Source: Pelobacter seleniigenes DSM 18267 (GTDB lineage Bacteria; Desulfobacterota; Desulfuromonadia; Desulfuromonadales; Geopsychrobacteraceae). Taken from it: 64,000 bases of DNA. The notes beneath the pieces are model-generated. The model was not told where the DNA came from. It was given only the letters and a program-made list of their open reading frames with translations, and did not search any database. The first letter of the stretch is position 1, and every line of letters begins with the position of its first letter. The DNA lies in the NCBI RefSeq assembly GCF_000711225.1, contig NZ_JOMG01000002.1:2926501-2990500 (forward strand), written 5' to 3'. Below, in pieces: positions 60,071 through 64,000 of the stretch. The position numbers were made by a program, and so were the translations under genes.

Positions 60071-63000
60071 ATGAGGATTCTATTTGTTTTCTGCCTGGTT
60101 CTGGGCGGTTTTTTGTCTCCGGTGCAGGCGGCCCGGCCCAGCTTTGATTGTGGCAAGGCCTCCAACCGGGTTGAGCAGGTGATCTGCCAGTCGGACGAAT
60201 TGGCGCAACTGGATGTCGAACTGTCCCGCTTATATCGGCAGGTCCGGGACGGGTTGTCGGGGGCTCCCCGCAACGACCTCAAGCAGGAGCAGTTGACCTG
60301 GCTCAAAGAGCGGAACCGGGATTGCGCGCTGCCAGGGCAGGGCGCGGAAAGTTGTCTGGCCGGCAAGTATCGGCAGCGCAACCAGGAGCTGGCCGCACTG
60401 CTGGCTTTTGATTCGACCAGGGACCAAAGCGCCGGGGCTGAGTTGAAAGTGCTCAGGGTCACCCCCAAGGGGAATGATGTCCCGGCCGGTCGACAGATCG
60501 TTTTCCAGTTTGATCGGCCGGTGGTGCCCATTGGCAGAATGGCGCGGGACAGCAAGGAGATTCCGGTCACCATCACCCCGGCGTTGGCCTGCGAATGGCG
60601 CTGGCTGAATACCAGCGCCCTGGCTTGCCAGCTGACCGAAGCTGAACAAATGCGCCCGTCCACCCGTTATGAGGTGGTCATGCAGCCGGGGCTGACCACG
60701 CTGGATGGCGCCACTCTTAAACGAACCGTTCGGCACAGCTTTACCACGGCCCGACCGAAGGTGACCTACACCCGCTTTGTCAACTGGCTGTCGCCGGGGA
60801 CCCCGCTGATCCAGGTCAGTTTCAACCTGCCGGTGACCAAATCTTCGGTCGAAACCGCTCTGTCCCTGACGGCTGCCAAGGGGCAGTCGTTCCGCCTGCT
60901 CGCCTATCCCGATGATCTGCCTCGGGAATTGCCCTGGTGGCAGGCGGTGAGCGGCGACCAGCCGCAGCAGCGGGTTGCCGACCAATTGCAGAAGCTGCCC
61001 GGCGACGAGGCGCGCAAAGTCTGGATTGTCGAGCCGCGCCAGGAACTGCCCGCTGCCAGCACCATCCACCTTGCTGCCCGACCGGGGCTGGTCTCGCCGC
61101 AAGGGCCGGAACCGGGCATCGAAAACCGGACCGTGGTCAGTTTTGAAACCTACCCCGCGTTCAAATTCCTGGGCATTCGCTGCACCCTCAAAGGGCAGCA
61201 ACAGTCGACGGATCTTGCCCCGGCCCAGCTTACGGCGGGGGTAAAACCGACGGCCGAACTTCCGCAATGTGCGCCGTTAAGTCCGGTGGCGCTGATTTTT
61301 TCAGCGCCGGTCCTGAACTCGGCAGTCCGGGACCATGTGCGGTTTTCGCCACGCCTCGACGGCGGCCGCAACGATTACGACCCCTGGGAGAACACCTCGG
61401 ACTGGACTCAATTAAGTTCCCCGTATCGCTCCGGCCGGGTCTATCAGGTCTGGCTTCCGGAGCTGCTGCAGGCTGATCAGCGCTATGAGGTTGCCATTGA
61501 CCGTGCCAATTTCACGGACGAATTCGGCCGCAAGCTGGATGCGCAGACGACCTTTGCCTTTGCCACCGCCCATCGCGAGCCGGACCTGAGGCTGACCCAC
61601 GATGTAGCGGTGCTGGAAAAAGGGGTCGCCAGCGATGTTCCCCTCTATGTCACCAATCTGCAGCAGGTGAAAGTTTCTTACGATAAGCTGGCTCCAAGCG
61701 GTGCCCTCCGTGCCCAACAGCAGGCGCTTGCTGTTCCCGCGGCGGAAGATATCTCCTATGCCCTGCCGCTGGGGGTTCACGGTCTGCTGAATGAACAAAG
61801 CGGCGTCATCTTTGCCCGCATGCATCCCGAGCCGACCCCGCCGTCCTGGTACCGGGACCCGCAGATTCTGGCCCAGGTGACGCCTTTCCAGGTGCATGTC
61901 AAGCTCGGCCATTTCAATTCTCTGGTCTGGGTGACCTCGTTTGCTGACGGCAAACCGGTGACCGGGGCGACGGTGTCCCTGTACCGGGGCAGCTATGAAG
62001 ATTTGCCCGGCCTGAGCCCGTTACCGATAACGGCCCAGACCGACGCCAATGGTCTGGCGACCTTGCCCGGGGTGTCTGTACTCGACCCGGATATGGAATT
62101 TATCAACGGCGGCTATCGGGCTGAGCAACCGGTTTTTTTTGCCCGGGTTGATGTTGGTGGCGATATGGCTCTGGTGCCTTTGAACAGTTATTTTTCCGTC
62201 TGGGGGGGCGGTGTTTATCCCGATATGCAGCAGAAGGGCGGCCACAGCCACGCCTGGGGAACCACGGCGCAGGGCATCTATAAACTGGGCGATACCATTC
62301 AATACAAGATTTATGTCCGCGATCAGAGCAATGAACATTGGGTCGCGCCGGCGACCGGGGAATACGAGCTGCAGGTTTTCGATCCCCAGCATAAGATCGT
62401 CCATGAGCGGAAACAGATTATCCTCAACCGCTTCGGCGCCTGTGCCGGTGAATTCAAGGTGCCGGAGCAGGGCGCGGTCGGCTGGTATCAATTTCAGCTC
62501 ACGCCGGCCAAACAATCCGGCGAACAATATCCCCGTTTCACCTGGTCGCCTCTGTCGGTGTTGGTGAGCGATTTCACCCCGGCGCCTTTCAAAGTGAAAA
62601 CCGAGTTGAACGGAGACCTGTTCAGTGCCGCCGAGCAGGTCAAAGTTTCCGCGCTGGCCACCCTCCATTCAGGCGGGGCCTTTACCGCTGCCGAGGTCCG
62701 CTTGACCGCCCGTCTCAATGAAAAAACCTTTACGACAACCAATCCCAAGGCCAAGGATTTTGTCTTCGGCAGCAGTGGTGAGCCCCTGCCCGGAGCCCAG
62801 CGCAATCTCCTTGATGTCCGGGGGCAGCTGGACGACCATGGCCAGTATGAAGATGTCTTTACTCTGCCGGATTCAGCCATTTATTACGGTTCCATCATGG
62901 TCGAGGCTGCAGTCAAGGATGAGCGGGGCAAATTCGTCGCTGCTTCGACCCGCGCGGATTATGCCGGGCGCAGCAGGTTTGTCGGGCTGCGCAATACCGC

Positions 63001-64000
63001 CTGGCTGTATCACCAGGGGGAACCGGCGACCATCAAAGCGCTGGTGGTTGATCAGCAGGGCAAACTGCAGCCCGGGGTGGCGATGGATATTCAGATCAAT
63101 CATCGCCAATACCAGGCCGCCCGCGTCAAAGGACCGGGTAACGCGTATCTGACCAAAAACATCATGAGTTGGGTCAAGGAGAGCAGCTGTACCCTGCAGA
63201 GTCAGGCCAGCGCCGTAGCTTGTGACTTTGTCCCCGCTCAGCCGGGCTATTATCAGTTTGTCGCCACCATCCATGACGACCGCCAGCGGGAACAACAGAC
63301 GACCCTTTATGCCTGGGTGACCGGGCAGGGGAATCTGGTCTGGGATCAGAGCGACGATGCCACCTTGCAGATTGTTGCCGAACAAGAGAAATACCGGGTC
63401 GGCGAAACCGCCCGCTATCTGCTGAAAAACCCGTTTCCGGGGGCCCAAGCGCTGGTGACGGTCGAACGCTACGGGATCCTGAACAGCTGGATCGAAACCC
63501 TGGAGACCAGCACCCCGGTGCTGGAAATCCCCATCAAGGAAGATTACCTGCCCGGTTTCTATCTGTCGGTGGTGGTCGTCTCCCCCCGGATTGCCCAGCC
63601 CCTGGGACCGGGCCAGGTCGATCTGGGCAAACCGAGCTATCGCATGGGTTATGTCCAGACCAGGGTTGCCGATCCGGCCAAAGAACTGCCGATCAAGGTG
63701 ACCACGGATAAACCGGTCTACAAGCCCGGCGACCTGGTCAAGGCCAGAATCCAGGTCGGCGCCGGGGAAAAAGGGGGCGAACCCTATGAAATTGCGGTGG
63801 CGGTGGTCGATGAAGCGGTGTTGGCCCTGAATCGCAGCGGCGAGAATTATTACGATCCCTACGCCGGGTTCAATCGTCTCGATTCCCTGGATGTCTATAA
63901 TTACAGTCTGATCAGCCGCCTGGTGGGGCGGCAGAAATTCGAGAAAAAAGGGGCCAACCCCGGTGGCGACGGGGTGTCGACGACGCGGCTGAGGAATATG
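60071..64000 (+). CDS. bacterial alpha-2-macroglobulin (YfhM-like) with N-terminal LprI domain, partial
   Basis: An uninterrupted frame from the ATG at 60071 to the window edge (1310 codons, no stop). It starts with a signal peptide (MRILFVFCLVLGGFLSPVQA), then an LprI-type domain (FDCGKASNRVEQVICQSDEL, then LTWLKERNRDC), then MG-type beta domains typical of bacterial alpha-2-macroglobulins (VTTDKPVYKPGDLVKARIQV, FDPQHKIVHERK, AVAVVDEAVLAL). These periplasmic proteins trap proteases and often work with a penicillin-binding protein 1C. The thioester CxEQ region lies beyond the edge. The start has only weak ribosome-binding sequence. Confidence 0.9.
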   Translation, partial: MRILFVFCLVLGGFLSPVQAARPSFDCGKASNRVEQVICQSDELAQLDVELSRLYRQVRDGLSGAPRNDLKQEQLTWLKERNRDCALPGQGAESCLAGKYRQRNQELAALLAFDSTRDQSAGAELKVLRVTPKGNDVPAGRQIVFQFDRPVVPIGRMARDSKEIPVTITPALACEWRWLNTSALACQLTEAEQMRPSTRYEVVMQPGLTTLDGATLKRTVRHSFTTARPKVTYTRFVNWLSPGTPLIQVSFNLPVTKSSVETALSLTAAKGQSFRLLAYPDDLPRELPWWQAVSGDQPQQRVADQLQKLPGDEARKVWIVEPRQELPAASTIHLAARPGLVSPQGPEPGIENRTVVSFETYPAFKFLGIRCTLKGQQQSTDLAPAQLTAGVKPTAELPQCAPLSPVALIFSAPVLNSAVRDHVRFSPRLDGGRNDYDPWENTSDWTQLSSPYRSGRVYQVWLPELLQADQRYEVAIDRANFTDEFGRKLDAQTTFAFATAHREPDLRLTHDVAVLEKGVASDVPLYVTNLQQVKVSYDKLAPSGALRAQQQALAVPAAEDISYALPLGVHGLLNEQSGVIFARMHPEPTPPSWYRDPQILAQVTPFQVHVKLGHFNSLVWVTSFADGKPVTGATVSLYRGSYEDLPGLSPLPITAQTDANGLATLPGVSVLDPDMEFINGGYRAEQPVFFARVDVGGDMALVPLNSYFSVWGGGVYPDMQQKGGHSHAWGTTAQGIYKLGDTIQYKIYVRDQSNEHWVAPATGEYELQVFDPQHKIVHERKQIILNRFGACAGEFKVPEQGAVGWYQFQLTPAKQSGEQYPRFTWSPLSVLVSDFTPAPFKVKTELNGDLFSAAEQVKVSALATLHSGGAFTAAEVRLTARLNEKTFTTTNPKAKDFVFGSSGEPLPGAQRNLLDVRGQLDDHGQYEDVFTLPDSAIYYGSIMVEAAVKDERGKFVAASTRADYAGRSRFVGLRNTAWLYHQGEPATIKALVVDQQGKLQPGVAMDIQINHRQYQAARVKGPGNAYLTKNIMSWVKESSCTLQSQASAVACDFVPAQPGYYQFVATIHDDRQREQQTTLYAWVTGQGNLVWDQSDDATLQIVAEQEKYRVGETARYLLKNPFPGAQALVTVERYGILNSWIETLETSTPVLEIPIKEDYLPGFYLSVVVVSPRIAQPLGPGQVDLGKPSYRMGYVQTRVADPAKELPIKVTTDKPVYKPGDLVKARIQVGAGEKGGEPYEIAVAVVDEAVLALNRSGENYYDPYAGFNRLDSLDVYNYSLISRLVGRQKFEKKGANPGGDGVSTTRLRNM

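Noticed and set aside
60230-61267. Long minus-strand frames opposite the alpha-2-macroglobulin region (also 60007-60663, 61412-61912, 62021-62668, 62873-63448)
   Set aside because: The plus-strand frame from 60071 is continuous with signal peptide and domains; the others are shadows caused by GC-rich codons.
1-64000. CRISPR arrays, rRNA genes or a phage structural cluster
   Set aside because: No regular direct repeats with spacers, no rRNA sequence and no capsid or tail genes were seen.

Overview
The window looks like the chromosome of an anaerobic or facultatively anaerobic, Gram-negative, Desulfuromonadota (delta-proteobacterial) type bacterium. The pointers are multihaem c-type cytochromes, a strict-anaerobe type hybrid-cluster protein, a sigma-54 activator, a methylcitrate module and one gene that appears to use UGA for selenocysteine. 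This taxonomic reading is inference; no rRNA gene is present.

Layout. (1) 0-7.4 kb is accessory and eroded: hypothetical genes, a CcdAB toxin-antitoxin pair with a near-consensus promoter and operator, a HigA-like antitoxin without a recognisable toxin, an intact IS4-family insertion with an 11-bp target duplication, an N-terminally truncated JetD (Wadjet) gene cut by a decayed IS6-like element, and an IS3 remnant. (2) 7.5-28 kb is a nitrogen-oxide block. An FNR-type site precedes a four-gene Hcp operon; then come a tetrahaem NapC/NirT-type quinol dehydrogenase with an octahaem HAO-family cytochrome, a ferredoxin, and on the opposite strand cytochrome c-narG-narH-narJ-narI-narK-narK and a PAS/sigma-54 activator. 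No NrfA is seen, so the gene set suggests nitrate to nitrite (Nar), nitrite to hydroxylamine (HAO-like) and hydroxylamine to ammonium (Hcp).

(3) 28.3-48.2 kb is an integrated element and likely defence island. It has a KfrA-like gene with a nested palindromic operator, an HD/OB-fold protein, a tyrosine integrase, an excisionase-like gene and a Cro-like regulator. Then two divergent operons share a control region: leftward, DUF2188 - membrane protein - small Gly/Ser-rich protein - LRAT-like membrane protein - CoiA-like nuclease; rightward, BrxR-like WYL repressor - Cas4/RecB-like nuclease-helicase fusion - RmuC - an 1828-residue helicase with a Vsr-like nuclease end. A tRNA-Asp gene lies at the right border. 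This is the best candidate for an undescribed system.

(4) 48.3-64 kb is mostly housekeeping or metabolic: SHOCT protein, DCC thiol protein, polyphosphate-glucokinase-like ROK protein, a MITE-like repeat, dienelactone hydrolase, a single-domain response regulator, a probable selenocysteine FrnE/DsbA-like protein (52463-53050, UGA at 52496-52498), prpD-gntR-prpB with two operator copies, an M48 protease with two YbjQ proteins, an IS110/IS1111-type element beside a palindromic repeat, and a large alpha-2-macroglobulin gene running off the right edge.
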